Shown piece by piece: positions 41,510-49,503 of a stretch of DNA of 49,503 nucleotides. Position 1 is the first letter of the stretch. The number at the start of each line of letters is the position of its first letter. The stretch comes from Anaerolineae bacterium. Its GTDB lineage: Bacteria; Chloroflexota; Anaerolineae; 4572-78; J111. The position numbers were made by a program, and so were the translations under genes. The notes below the pieces were generated by a model that did no database searches, had not been told where the DNA came from, and saw only the letters and a list, made by a program, of their open reading frames with translations. The stretch is from contig JAHDWA010000066.1 of assembly GCA_023382535.1 (NCBI GenBank), forward strand, positions 1-49,503, read 5' to 3'.

Positions 41510-42634
41510 TCACTGCACGGCACAACTGCCGCCACGATTAGAGGACTGATCCAACAGATTGTTTGACGCCAACCATTGATGGATGGCCTGAAAGCCAGTT
41601 CCCGAGGAAACTTTGGAGCCAACAAATTCGCGAGCATCCACCTGGGCAAAGTCCAGGTTTTGGGTATGCTTGAAAAACGTTGCCATCTCCAACGATTGCT
41701 GCGGGAACCAAAACGCATTGAGATATTTGGCCGCCGTGAACATCTCGTCTTCAGTAGCGCCTTGAGCGGCCATCAGTTCCAGCAGGCCCAACATCGCCAT
41801 GCCGTGATTGCAGTCGGGGAAATCAGTTGGATTATCGCAGCAGGGCCGATAGACGGCGTGAGCGACTGCCTCCAGGCGGGCTTGCTGCTCCGGGGTCAGG
41901 GTGATGATCGGTGTGCTGGCGTAGAGGTCCGTGGCCGGCTTGGTCCCAAGCGTCCAGCCGCCGGTCGAGGCGAAGCCGCCAATATCTCCGCCTTCGCTGT
42001 TTTGCTTCATTGGCCCCGTTTCCAATATGGGGTTTTGGTTGGCCAGTCCGAAGGCCCAAAAAAAATTAAGCAGGAAGTAGGCGTTTTCCCAGTTTATAAC
42101 GACCGGCGTATTGCTCCCTTTGGTCAGAATTTTGAGCTGTTCTTCAGTCAGGGGCTGCTCTGCTTCGGCATAGACCTGGACAAAGCGGTCATAATCAATC
42201 GCGCCGGCGGCCAGTAATTGAGGGCCAATGTCGCCAAAGGAAGCTGGCAGGGTGTAACTATTGGGCAGAATAGTCGGGTTGACCGGAGAAGTTGGTTCTA
42301 AGGTGACGCCGGCCACATTCATCGAGGTAGTATCAAGACTGCCCGAAGTTGGCGGAGTGTAATTACCAGGAAAATCCATCGGGATGACCGAAGATACCTG
42401 TTCGGAGGGGACACTGGCCCCAGTTATCGAGGTGATGCCAGGACTGCCCGAAGAATGGCCCCGAATCAGATAACCGCTACCCATCCCCAAAATCAATGAG
42501 ACGCAGAGGAGTAGCAGCGCTAAATATTTGTTTGCGCCAGTGATAGTGTTTTGCCGGGAAGATTCAGCCAGCGCGGAGTATGCGTGGGTTGTGGCAGCCC
42601 GGGGTTGAGTTGTCTCAGCCACCCTGGCCTCCAC
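41510..42634 (-). CDS. Membrane-anchored protein of unknown function with Cys/His motif
   Basis: 374 residues: helix at about 37-55, Ser/Thr/Pro-rich linker, then a soluble domain. It contains the cluster YRPCCDNPTDFPDCNHGMAM near residue 270, a CC-x7-C-x-H pattern that could bind a metal or haem-like group, and ends in GGSCAVQ. No family recognised with certainty. The GTG start overlaps the end of the permuted ccdA gene by 20 bp, so the two are co-expressed, and it may be a partner of the CcdA/DsbA pathway. Confidence 0.65.
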   Translation of the reverse strand: MEARVAETTQPRAATTHAYSALAESSRQNTITGANKYLALLLLCVSLILGMGSGYLIRGHSSGSPGITSITGASVPSEQVSSVIPMDFPGNYTPPTSGSLDTTSMNVAGVTLEPTSPVNPTILPNSYTLPASFGDIGPQLLAAGAIDYDRFVQVYAEAEQPLTEEQLKILTKGSNTPVVINWENAYFLLNFFWAFGLANQNPILETGPMKQNSEGGDIGGFASTGGWTLGTKPATDLYASTPIITLTPEQQARLEAVAHAVYRPCCDNPTDFPDCNHGMAMLGLLELMAAQGATEDEMFTAAKYLNAFWFPQQSLEMATFFKHTQNLDFAQVDAREFVGSKVSSGTGFQAIHQWLASNNLLDQSSNRGGSCAVQ

Positions 42635-43427
42635 TCACCATCGGCCCGGCAATCGGCTGCAACTGCCCACCGAGATAGCCGATATAGGCCGGCACCAGCG
42701 GCAGGACGCAAGGCGAGAGAAACGACAACAGGCCGGCCAGGATGGCGATGAGATAGGTCGGGGTCGCCGCCTGGCCCAGTTGGAGGTCCAGGTACAGCCC
42801 GTTACGCTGGGCCCAAATAGCAAGGTAGAACATCTGGTTCGTCAGTAGCAGCGCTCCCATCGCTATGAGTAGCAAACCGCTGAAGATTTGAATCTGGCGG
42901 GTGTATCGCCGCAGCCAGCGGGTGACGGCGAAGGCGCGATCCAGCAGCAGGCTGATGGCCAGGAAGGGCAAACCCAAACCGAGAGCGTAGCCACTGGCCA
43001 GCACCATCGCCTGCCCGGAGGTCTGTTGGCTGAACCCTAGCGTCAGGATGGCCCCCAAAATTGTGCCGATGCACGGCGTCCAGCCGGCGGCAAAGGCCAA
43101 GCCTAGCAATGCCGCTGAGAGGCGGCCGCCCCGGCCCGGATGCCACCAAACTGGGCGAGTGTCGTAGTTCAGCCAGGGCAGTTGCCAGAGGCCTAAGGTA
43201 TGCAGGCCGAAGACAATGACAATCACCCCCCCGATTCGGCTCAGCAAGATCTTGTTCGCCGTAAAGAGTTGTCCCAGTATAGTGGCTGCGCCACCCCAAC
43301 CGACGATAAACACCAGCGAAAAGCCCAGCACGAACAGGATGGCGTGAGCAAAGGTCGTCAGTCGCTCGGCTGAGCCGACTACGCTCGCTGTAGTCGTGGT
43401 GGAGGTAAGGCCGGTAATCTTTGTCAT
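42615..43427 (-). CDS. CcdA-family membrane protein with permuted helix order
   Basis: 270 residues, six helices. The helix with GWTPCIGT is third here and the helix with SFLSPCVLPLVPAYIGYLGG, which opens every canonical CcdA (compare 16739-17473), is at the C-terminus. Both cysteines are kept, so electron transfer could work. The N-terminal piece before the first helix (TTTASVVGSAERLTTF) resembles the loop that follows helix 1 in normal proteins. Overlaps the DsbA-propeller gene by 4 bp, its probable partner. Confidence 0.8.
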   Translation of the reverse strand: MTKITGLTSTTTTASVVGSAERLTTFAHAILFVLGFSLVFIVGWGGAATILGQLFTANKILLSRIGGVIVIVFGLHTLGLWQLPWLNYDTRPVWWHPGRGGRLSAALLGLAFAAGWTPCIGTILGAILTLGFSQQTSGQAMVLASGYALGLGLPFLAISLLLDRAFAVTRWLRRYTRQIQIFSGLLLIAMGALLLTNQMFYLAIWAQRNGLYLDLQLGQAATPTYLIAILAGLLSFLSPCVLPLVPAYIGYLGGQLQPIAGPMVSGGQGG

Positions 43428-45307
43428 TGTACAGATTTTCCTTTGCCCGCCTGGAGAAGCTGCTGCCAGGTCTGGCCGCCATCCTGGGAGAAATGAAGGT
43501 CGCCCAGGAAGGTCGCAAAAGCCATCTCTTCAAGCTTTGTCGGACTCACGGCGATATAGGCAATCGCATCCTGCTCGGAGACGGTCGGCGTGGTCAGGGG
43601 GAGGATTTTCTTATTCGCCAACTCGTAGGCAGACAACTGCTGATAGCCAAAAAAGAGCAGCGCGCCGCCCGGATCGAAGGCCGCGGCGATCGCTGGGCCG
43701 CTCTCGCCAACCGGCTCAAACGTATTCCCGTAGTCGGACGAGAGGAGCAGGCCACCTTCTGTCGCTATAGCTACGCGGTTGGCTTCCGTCGGATGTACGG
43801 CGATTCGCGCCGGACTGTTTTTAAGCCCGCGCAGGCCGCTCTCTTGCCAGGTCTGCCCGTCGTCCAGGCTGTAGTGAATCCCCAGGGTCAGCTTGGAATT
43901 GGGCACGCTGTTGAACACGTAGATGGCATGGTTCTGATAACCCACCCCGATCAGGTTAAAAGTACTTTCTCCCTCGAACCCCAACTTGGTCAGGGTTTTG
44001 CCTCCGTCGGTGCTCTTGACCAGGCCGAGGGGGCTGACCATATTAGCTGTCGGGTCGGGATAGCCGCTGCTGTAGAACCCGTCATCCGTCACCTCGTAGC
44101 CCAGGTAGTCGTGCTTGGGCAGGTCTGGTACAGACCATGTGCCATCGGCGAAGATACGGAAACCTTCATTGGTGGCCACAACGAGTTGGCGACCATCGGC
44201 GGAGAAGCCCAGGCCGCGTATCTGGGCGATCTGCACGTCCCACTGCTCCTCGGTCGGTGGAGGCGTTGCTGCCGCGCTCGCGCCGGCGGCCGTCGGCGTT
44301 GCCGCGTCTGCTCCCGTGCTGGCGCTGTTATTAGCCGCAGGCGTTGCCCCATCTCCCGACGACTGGATCTTGGCCAATTCCGCCTCAATTACCTGTTGAA
44401 AGACCTCAAACGGCTGCGCTCCGGCGACAGAGGTGCCATTGACGAAAAAGCCCGGCGTTCCGCGGATGCCCAACTGCTGCGCTTCGGCGGTGTTGGCCTG
44501 CACCACAGCCAGATATTTTTGCGAGTCAAAACACTGGTTGAAGGTGGCTGTATCCAGACCCAATTCGCCAGCCCAGGCCTTCAAATTGTCCGGGTTAAAG
44601 GCCCCTTGATTTTCGCCATTTTGCCGGGAGAAAACCAAGTTGTGATATTCCCAGAATTTGTTCTGGCCGAAGGCAGCCGCGCACTCTGAGGCCAGGGCGG
44701 CCCACACTGACTCCTGCCCCAGAATAGTATAGTGCTTGTAGACCAAGCGTACTTGACCATTTTGGACATACGCCTCTTTCAGCCGACCTTCGACCTCTCT
44801 AAAATGGCGGCCGCAGTAAGGGCATTGAAAGTCGCTGTACTCAACGATGACCACCGGCGCATCTGGCGACCCCTGGCTGTGGCCACCAGCCTGGACGATA
44901 TCCACCACGTTAGCGGGCGCTTGGGTCGTTGGGGCGGCCACGACCGGCGTTGCCGCTGCAGATGCCCCGCTTTCAGCCGGGGTAAGAGCGCCCGTCGTTG
45001 AGGAAATGGCCGGTTCCAGGGCCGGCCGGGCCAGGTAGCCTAGCACGGCTCCCAACGCCACCGCCAGCAAGGCCAGGCCCATCCCGGCGATAAAGTAGCG
45101 CCAGGAACGGGCCTGGACCGCGGCCGGCGTGTCGGTGTCTGGGAGGGTTTCCTCTTCATCTGAGAGGGCCTCCGATTCATCTGGGGGGAGGGCTTCCGAC
45201 TCATCCGGCAAGGTCTCCGCCTCATCTGGCGCTGTCTTCAGCTTGTCCGGTTCATCCGGCAGGGGTTCTGGTTCGTCTTGAGGAAAGATCTTTTCTTCAA
45301 CAGTCAT
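43424..45307 (-). CDS. DsbA-like oxidoreductase fused to beta-propeller
   Basis: 627 residues. An acidic N-terminus with repeated ETLPDESEALP units, one helix at about 70-92, a DsbA-type thioredoxin domain with YSDFQCPYCGRHF (about 157-169) and cis-Pro loop TPGFFVNG, then an Ala/Thr linker and a roughly 270-residue domain with repeated Asp-box-like motifs (STDGGKTLTK, SLDDGQTWQES, SQDGGQTWQQ), a YCF48/sortilin-like propeller. The thioredoxin part is a close relative of the protein at 7887-8735. The fusion could present a redox enzyme on a binding platform. Downstream genes: permuted ccdA and the unknown protein. Confidence 0.88.
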   Translation of the reverse strand: MTVEEKIFPQDEPEPLPDEPDKLKTAPDEAETLPDESEALPPDESEALSDEEETLPDTDTPAAVQARSWRYFIAGMGLALLAVALGAVLGYLARPALEPAISSTTGALTPAESGASAAATPVVAAPTTQAPANVVDIVQAGGHSQGSPDAPVVIVEYSDFQCPYCGRHFREVEGRLKEAYVQNGQVRLVYKHYTILGQESVWAALASECAAAFGQNKFWEYHNLVFSRQNGENQGAFNPDNLKAWAGELGLDTATFNQCFDSQKYLAVVQANTAEAQQLGIRGTPGFFVNGTSVAGAQPFEVFQQVIEAELAKIQSSGDGATPAANNSASTGADAATPTAAGASAAATPPPTEEQWDVQIAQIRGLGFSADGRQLVVATNEGFRIFADGTWSVPDLPKHDYLGYEVTDDGFYSSGYPDPTANMVSPLGLVKSTDGGKTLTKLGFEGESTFNLIGVGYQNHAIYVFNSVPNSKLTLGIHYSLDDGQTWQESGLRGLKNSPARIAVHPTEANRVAIATEGGLLLSSDYGNTFEPVGESGPAIAAAFDPGGALLFFGYQQLSAYELANKKILPLTTPTVSEQDAIAYIAVSPTKLEEMAFATFLGDLHFSQDGGQTWQQLLQAGKGKSVQ

Positions 45308-45363
45308 CGCAAAATCCTTTCATATTTTATGGAGGAGTACAGCACAACTTTTGTTGCTTTCTA

Positions 45364-46230
45364 TCAACTTATCAACTCGCCAAATAAAATAATGCGGTGC
45401 GTATCAATCAGGTAAGGATAGCAAGAAATGAGGGTCAGGGTGGGGCCGGTCGTCGGCAGCATCACTTCAGTTTGTTCAGGCCGGATAAAGCGCCGCTCGG
45501 TGATCCGATAGCGGAAGAGCTGCTCCCCGGCGTAGACCGTCACCATTTCGCCGAGGGGGACATCAGGCAGGTAACGAAATATTTCCCCGTAGACGTCGTT
45601 GTGGGCGGCCAGCACCATATTGCCGCGTTGGCCGGGATTGGCCGTGCCGGGGTGATGCCCCACCTTGTATTTCAGCGACTCCCAATCGGTGCCTTCGCCA
45701 ACGGGCGCATCCACGTTGATGGAGGGAATGATAATGCGGGTGGCCGGCTGAACCACCGGTTCTGGCAGAGAGAGGGTAGGCGGACTTTTAGTGGGTTGGA
45801 GCCAGCCTTGGAGATGCGCTGGTATTTCAGAGAGCCGATTGAGGGCTTCTGTGTCACTGCCTGGCGATTGATTTGCCGCTGGTGAATTGCGCCAACCAAT
45901 GGGGGGCAGGGGTGTCGGCCCTGAAGTTTCGGCCGGTGGGGCCGTCCATGCCGCTTCCTCAATCAGAGTCACCCCCTCAAGTGGCAATTTTTGGCGTAGG
46001 GCCAGCCAGCCCCGGGCCGAAATGCCAAAGGTAAATAGTAGCCCTACGAGAAGCAGGATTTCCGTCACCAGCAGGGCTTTCTCCCACCAGCCGCGCCGGT
46101 TCCGATCGGCTTGGGTGTGTATTGGCTTGATTATTGCCCCCTGGCCGGAAGGGTATGACCGGCCCCGACGTTGGCGGATAAGTTCTTCCAGTTCCGTTAC
46201 ACTTAAACTGCCAAGGGATTTACCAAACAT
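45364..46230 (-). CDS. Sortase, paralogue of the one at 8805
   Basis: 288 residues with N-terminal motif TELEELIRQRRG, a helix at about 52-75 and the complete sortase triad: His in LAAHNDVY, Cys in TLISCYPY and Arg in THRIILFG. The two sortases are very similar over the whole length, including the segment ATRIIIPSINVDAPVGE. It lies between the DsbA-propeller and PBP2-like genes. Its substrate is unknown. Confidence 0.92.
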   Translation of the reverse strand: MFGKSLGSLSVTELEELIRQRRGRSYPSGQGAIIKPIHTQADRNRRGWWEKALLVTEILLLVGLLFTFGISARGWLALRQKLPLEGVTLIEEAAWTAPPAETSGPTPLPPIGWRNSPAANQSPGSDTEALNRLSEIPAHLQGWLQPTKSPPTLSLPEPVVQPATRIIIPSINVDAPVGEGTDWESLKYKVGHHPGTANPGQRGNMVLAAHNDVYGEIFRYLPDVPLGEMVTVYAGEQLFRYRITERRFIRPEQTEVMLPTTGPTLTLISCYPYLIDTHRIILFGELIS

Positions 46231-46303
46231 TTAACTCATACCTCATTGCTAAATGAAGATAGCTAAATACACTTGACCACCCCTCATAACTCAAATCCTA
46301 CCT

Positions 46304-48625
46304 TCAAGGGGTTGGCGTGGGATTCTTGGTCCCAGTCGGCGACACCATTCGTGTCGCCGTTAGCGCTGGCGTAGCCGTTACCCCGAAATCGGACTCCCAC
46401 GGAAAGAGCGTGAACGGCTGCCCAAAGAAATAACTTTCAACCACACGGCGGAACATGGGCGCGGCATAGGCCGAACCCTCGCCGGCATTCTCCACCAGGA
46501 CCGCTATAGCGAGGTCTGGCTTATCCGGTTGATTGGCCAGGGTGTAGCCGGCAAACCACGAATGAGGCAATCCACTCGGATGGCCCGGATCCTCGGCGGT
46601 GCCGGTTTTGCCGGCGACCGGGATGGATAAGCCCCGGAAGCGGTGGTAAGCCGTCCCGCCGGGCTGGCCGGTCACAGCCCGCAGCGCGTCTTGCAGCGCG
46701 CTCAGTGCCTCCGGTGCGAGGGGCAGTTGCCCCAGCGCTTCAGGCTCGAACTCGAATATCGGCTCGGCGTCCGGCGCGCCAATAGCCTGGATGATTTGGG
46801 GCCGATAGAAGGCGCCCCCATTGCTAACGGCAGCCATCATCATCGCCGCCTGCAACGGCGTGACCAACACAAAACCCTGGCCGATGGCCATATTGACGCT
46901 GTCCCCGGCGGTCCAAACCTGGCCGACGGTGGCCTGCTTCCAGGCCGGGTCCGGGATCAGACCGATAGCTTCGGCGACGATCTCGATGCCGGTGGCCTGG
47001 CCCAGCCCGAAGGCGCGCGCCGTTTTCGGAACGAGGTTTGGCTCAAAATCGTAGAGATCAAGCCCCACATGGTAGAAGTACGGGTCACACGACACCACGA
47101 GGGCGCGAGCGAGCGAGATGTTGCCCTGTGGGGGCAGGCCGGCGGCCACGGTCCAGTCTTTTTTCACATTGCCTGGGCCGAGTTCGCCCCACTCGCTCCC
47201 ACAATAGTAGATGGTGTTCGGGGTGTACCGGCCGGAATTCAACGCCGCCGCCATCGTTACGATCTTGAACACCGACCCTGGCGGATATTGGCCCTGAGTG
47301 GCGCGATTGAAGAACGGTTGATCCGGGTTCACCAGGACCTGGTTGAGCAGGTCAAAGTTGAGGTTGGTGGGCTGGAACAAATTGGGGTCATAGGCCGGGC
47401 CGGAGGCCATCGCCAGGACTGCGCCCGTCTGCGGGTTGAGGGCGACAATAGCGCCCTTGAAGTCGCCCAGGGTCGCCTGCGCGGCCATTTGCAGGTCACG
47501 GTCCAGGGTGGTGTAAATGGCTTGGGCCGGTTGGGCCGGCTGCTCGGCCAGCGTCGCCCCGATTTGCCCGCCGGGTGAGACGACGTAGAACTTACCGCCG
47601 TGCTTGCCGGCCAGGTATGGCTCGCCCCACTGCTCTAAACCGGCACGGCCCACCTTCTCGTCGCCGCGGTAGCCCCTGGCTTTATAAGCGGCCAATTCCT
47701 CAGCGAAAATGGGAGCGGTATAGCCCACCACCTGCGGCGCGATCCCGCCGAAGGGGTAAAAGCGGATGTCGGCGGTCGTCGCCCGCCAGCCGCTTAAAGC
47801 GGCCAAGCGGTCAGCCTGCTGGACCCAGACCTCTTTAGATACTTCTCCTAGCGGGATGTACCAATTGAGGGGTTGATCGGCATACTTCCGTTTGATGCTT
47901 TCCGGCTGAAGGCCCAGTAGATCGGCTAGCACCCGCAGCAAGCCAGCTTCATTGGTCACTTCACCCGGAACCACGCCAAGGGTCACGGCGTTGTCCGGGC
48001 CGGCCAGCGCCAGGCCGTGCCGGTCGTAGATATTGCCGCGCGCCGGAAGCTGGCGCTCCATCACCAACGCGTTGCCCCCGGCCAGTTCGGGTAAGAACAT
48101 CTCGTCCGCCCAGGCGACTTGCCAGCGACTCTCTTCAAACTGTAACCGCATGCCGGTTTCCCGGACGATGTCACCCACGAGGATAGTATGTAAAGTTACT
48201 CGATAGGCCACTTCTGCGGTTGGGCCATCTTGGAGCAAAGAGAGCGTCTGCATTTCCACGGAACGCACGGTAGCCGTTTCGGCCAGGTTTTGGTAGTGTT
48301 TGATAAAATCCTCCAGGCTAAATGCCGCCCGGCTGCCCGGTGCGAGCACCCCGTACATTCCGGCGTAGTCACTCTGCTCCCAGGCGTCGAAAAATGTAAC
48401 TACCGTTCCTTCAGGAGAAGGTGGCGTAACCGGCGTCGCTTCAGGTATAGGTGGCGCGGTTGCTCTCCCTTCAAGAGCCGGTGGTGCGACCGTACCAGGC
48501 GTAACAGCCGAGTCGGAGAGTAGGGACAGCGGCGTTGCGGGCGAAGCGTTGCACGCTGCCAGCACGACGAAACTGAGTATGAGCCACTGCTTTCGCATCC
48601 TCATGAACGCCATGACCTTCATCAT
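46304..48625 (-). CDS. Penicillin-binding protein 2-like D,D-transpeptidase lipoprotein
   Basis: 773 residues: lipoprotein signal with VLAAC, an NTF2-like MecA_N domain at about 75-175 (TFFDAWEQSDYAGMYGVL), a dimerisation domain, and a transpeptidase domain with SxxK (PPGSVFKIV), SxD/N (VVSCDPYF) and KTG (AGKTGTAED). This architecture is that of MecA/PBP3-type class B enzymes which often tolerate beta-lactams. Its partner in the first module is an L,D-transpeptidase under a BlaI system. Start could be the first or a later Met; the signal is clear from the later one. Confidence 0.9.
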   Translation of the reverse strand: MMKVMAFMRMRKQWLILSFVVLAACNASPATPLSLLSDSAVTPGTVAPPALEGRATAPPIPEATPVTPPSPEGTVVTFFDAWEQSDYAGMYGVLAPGSRAAFSLEDFIKHYQNLAETATVRSVEMQTLSLLQDGPTAEVAYRVTLHTILVGDIVRETGMRLQFEESRWQVAWADEMFLPELAGGNALVMERQLPARGNIYDRHGLALAGPDNAVTLGVVPGEVTNEAGLLRVLADLLGLQPESIKRKYADQPLNWYIPLGEVSKEVWVQQADRLAALSGWRATTADIRFYPFGGIAPQVVGYTAPIFAEELAAYKARGYRGDEKVGRAGLEQWGEPYLAGKHGGKFYVVSPGGQIGATLAEQPAQPAQAIYTTLDRDLQMAAQATLGDFKGAIVALNPQTGAVLAMASGPAYDPNLFQPTNLNFDLLNQVLVNPDQPFFNRATQGQYPPGSVFKIVTMAAALNSGRYTPNTIYYCGSEWGELGPGNVKKDWTVAAGLPPQGNISLARALVVSCDPYFYHVGLDLYDFEPNLVPKTARAFGLGQATGIEIVAEAIGLIPDPAWKQATVGQVWTAGDSVNMAIGQGFVLVTPLQAAMMMAAVSNGGAFYRPQIIQAIGAPDAEPIFEFEPEALGQLPLAPEALSALQDALRAVTGQPGGTAYHRFRGLSIPVAGKTGTAEDPGHPSGLPHSWFAGYTLANQPDKPDLAIAVLVENAGEGSAYAAPMFRRVVESYFFGQPFTLFPWESDFGVTATPALTATRMVSPTGTKNPTPTP

Positions 48626-48723
48626 TGTGACCGAGCCACGCTGATTTTGAAAATGCCGCCGTCACTGCCCATCCCACGTCACCCCCCCGGTCACGGCTGC
48701 GATACACTTCCCCGGCGCTTGTG
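48626..48723 (-). pseudogene. Possible remnant of a beta-propeller gene between PBP2 and truncated ccdA
   Basis: Short gap; one frame on the minus strand reads SGDTSAGEVYRSRDRGGD, similar to an Asp-box of sortilin/YCF48-like propellers such as that of the fusion at 43424. Suggests a deletion that removed the end of the ccdA-like gene and most of a propeller gene. Very short, low confidence. Confidence 0.3.
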
Positions 48724-49212
48724 TCACCGGAGGTAAGGCGCAATCCCGCTCGCCCGGTCAACCAGCAGCCCCAAGGCCAGGAAGGGTACGGCCAGGCCGA
48801 GCGCATAGCCCGTGAGCAGGAACAGGCCTTGTACCGCTGTTTCCTCGGCGAAACCAAGGGCGAGGATCGCTCTCAAGGTCGGGCCGGCGCACGGCGTCCA
48901 GCCCACGGCGAAGCACACACCTATAAGCAGGGACGAAATGAACCCGGCCCGCCGGTGAACATCCCCCTGCCGCCGGGGAAGGCCCATCGTGACCAGGCCG
49001 AACAGGATCACCCCCAACCCGCCGATCCTGGCCAGCCACGGGCGGTACAAAAAGAACATCTCTCCCACCGGCCTGGCTGCGCCGCTCCAGCCGATGATAA
49101 AGACCGTGGCAAAGCCGAGCATAAACAGGGCGGCATGGGTAAACGTCGTGAAGCGCTGCGGCGGAGTCATCGCCATGCTCGAAGTCGTTGCGCCGATGAT
49201 GCCATTTGCCAT
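48724..49212 (-). CDS. Truncated permuted CcdA-like membrane protein
   Basis: 162 residues, four helices. It begins like the permuted protein at 42615 (RFTTFTHAALFMLGFATVFIIGWSG) and has the second cysteine in GWTPCAGPTL, but ends after helix 4 (GIAPYLR) and lacks the remaining helices, including the SPCVLP helix that the 42615 protein has at its C-terminus. It therefore has only one of the two reactive cysteines and is probably not functional. Follows the redoxin fragment by 12 bp. Confidence 0.75.
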   Translation of the reverse strand: MANGIIGATTSSMAMTPPQRFTTFTHAALFMLGFATVFIIGWSGAARPVGEMFFLYRPWLARIGGLGVILFGLVTMGLPRRQGDVHRRAGFISSLLIGVCFAVGWTPCAGPTLRAILALGFAEETAVQGLFLLTGYALGLAVPFLALGLLVDRASGIAPYLR

Positions 49213-49224
49213 ATCTGTCTCGTC

Positions 49225-49449
49225 TCACGGCTGTAGGAGCGTTTCGATGGCCTGCTTGAAGGTTTCTTCCTGGACAATACCAATCGCCTTCTGGGCGATC
49301 ATGCCGTCGCGGGTGATAAAATACGTTTCGGGAATGCCGGTCAGACCATAATCAATAGCAATCTGGCCGGTAGGGTCCGGGCCGTTCGGGTAAGTGAGGC
49401 CAAACTCTTGCAAAAATTTGGCTGCTTCCTCGTCCGTATCCCAGATGTC
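49225..49449 (-). pseudogene. TlpA-like redoxin, 5' part removed by an IS607-like element
   Basis: C-terminal part of a TlpA-type redoxin. From the junction it reads DIWDTDEEAAKFLQEFGLTY and includes the cis-Pro loop TGIPETYF; the active-site half (WCxxC) is missing in this window. Strongly similar to the C-terminal half of the protein at 15587-16102. The break coincides with the first base of the element end at 49450. Whether the 5' part lies beyond the element cannot be seen. Confidence 0.8.
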
Positions 49450-49503
49450 CAGGTTTGAAAAACCGCCTCAAATGGTAGCAGACGGCACGTCCCGGATCGC
49501 ACG
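49450..49503 (-). mobile_element. Right end of a second IS607-like element (continues outside the window)
   Basis: The 45 bp from 49450 match the complement of 33841-33885 (end of the first element) with about six differences, roughly 87% identity. Orientation is such that the element lies to the right and its guide-side flank is the redoxin gene. Only the end is visible. Confidence 0.75.

Overview
The window looks like a chromosomal segment of a Chloroflexota bacterium, probably Anaerolineae-like (inference, moderate confidence). The signs are many lipoproteins with Thr/Pro linkers, sortases without obvious LPXTG partners, CcdA-type proteins in an unusual domain order, two cobalamin riboswitches and a moderately high GC content. 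No rRNA, tRNA or CRISPR array was seen. UGA is an ordinary stop in many genes here (the copper ATPase, merA and the Crp/Fnr gene end in TGA). In three genes, however, in-frame UGA codons sit exactly where metal- or thiol-active cysteines belong.

Layout. 1-7.1 kb: polysaccharide deacetylase, LysM/M23 peptidase, a GT-C membrane glycosyltransferase and a membrane protein with a cyclic-nucleotide-binding domain. 7.2-12.4 kb, minus strand: UspA, DsbA-like oxidase, sortase, L,D-transpeptidase, BlaR1-like M56 protease and BlaI repressor. 12.7-17.9 kb: two exported proteins (one an M28 aminopeptidase), TlpA/TlpA/CcdA redox genes and a SHOCT protein. 17.9-21.5 kb, minus strand: cobalamin riboswitch, cbtB, a YtkA-like membrane protein and a LonB-type AAA+ ATPase without protease domain. 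21.6-31.1 kb: a copper/redox island with rhodanese, thioredoxin-cytochrome c fusion, DUF411, SCO1, multicopper oxidase, MerR regulator, CcdA, HMA protein, Crp/Fnr regulator and copper P-type ATPase. 31.2-37.1 kb: a cobalamin-riboswitch btuF-btuC-btuD operon whose btuD is cut in two by an IS607-family element carrying tnpA, tnpB and a putative omega RNA. 37.2-41.4 kb: a mercury-resistance operon, merR-merA-merB-merC-like-merP-merT. 41.5-49.5 kb, minus strand: a second envelope/redox module with permuted CcdA, DsbA-beta-propeller fusion, second sortase, PBP2-like transpeptidase, truncated CcdA and a redoxin cut by the end of a second IS607-like element.

Main discovery candidate. Three exported metal/thiol proteins carry UGA in place of redox cysteines: MerP (U-N-G-U for CxxC), the thioredoxin domain of a thioredoxin-cytochrome c lipoprotein (U-A-P-U for CxxC), and DUF411 (U-G-C-C for CGCC). 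Two of them have a hairpin with a G-rich apical loop 15-28 nt behind the UGAs, as expected of bacterial SECIS elements. The simplest reading is a selenocysteine-equipped mercury and copper defence, all on the outer face of the membrane. The Sec machinery itself is not in this window.

How the parts fit. MerR-type promoters with 19-bp spacers drive the copper and mercury blocks. Mercury is bound by MerP, carried in by MerT/MerC, released from organomercurials by MerB and reduced by MerA. Copper is handled by the P-type ATPase, multicopper oxidase, SCO and HMA proteins. CcdA/TlpA/DsbA proteins supply or remove electrons from extracytoplasmic thiols. Four genes between 21.6 and 26.7 kb appear to lack one base, three of them in a homopolymer run; these may be sequencing errors and should be confirmed before being called pseudogenes.
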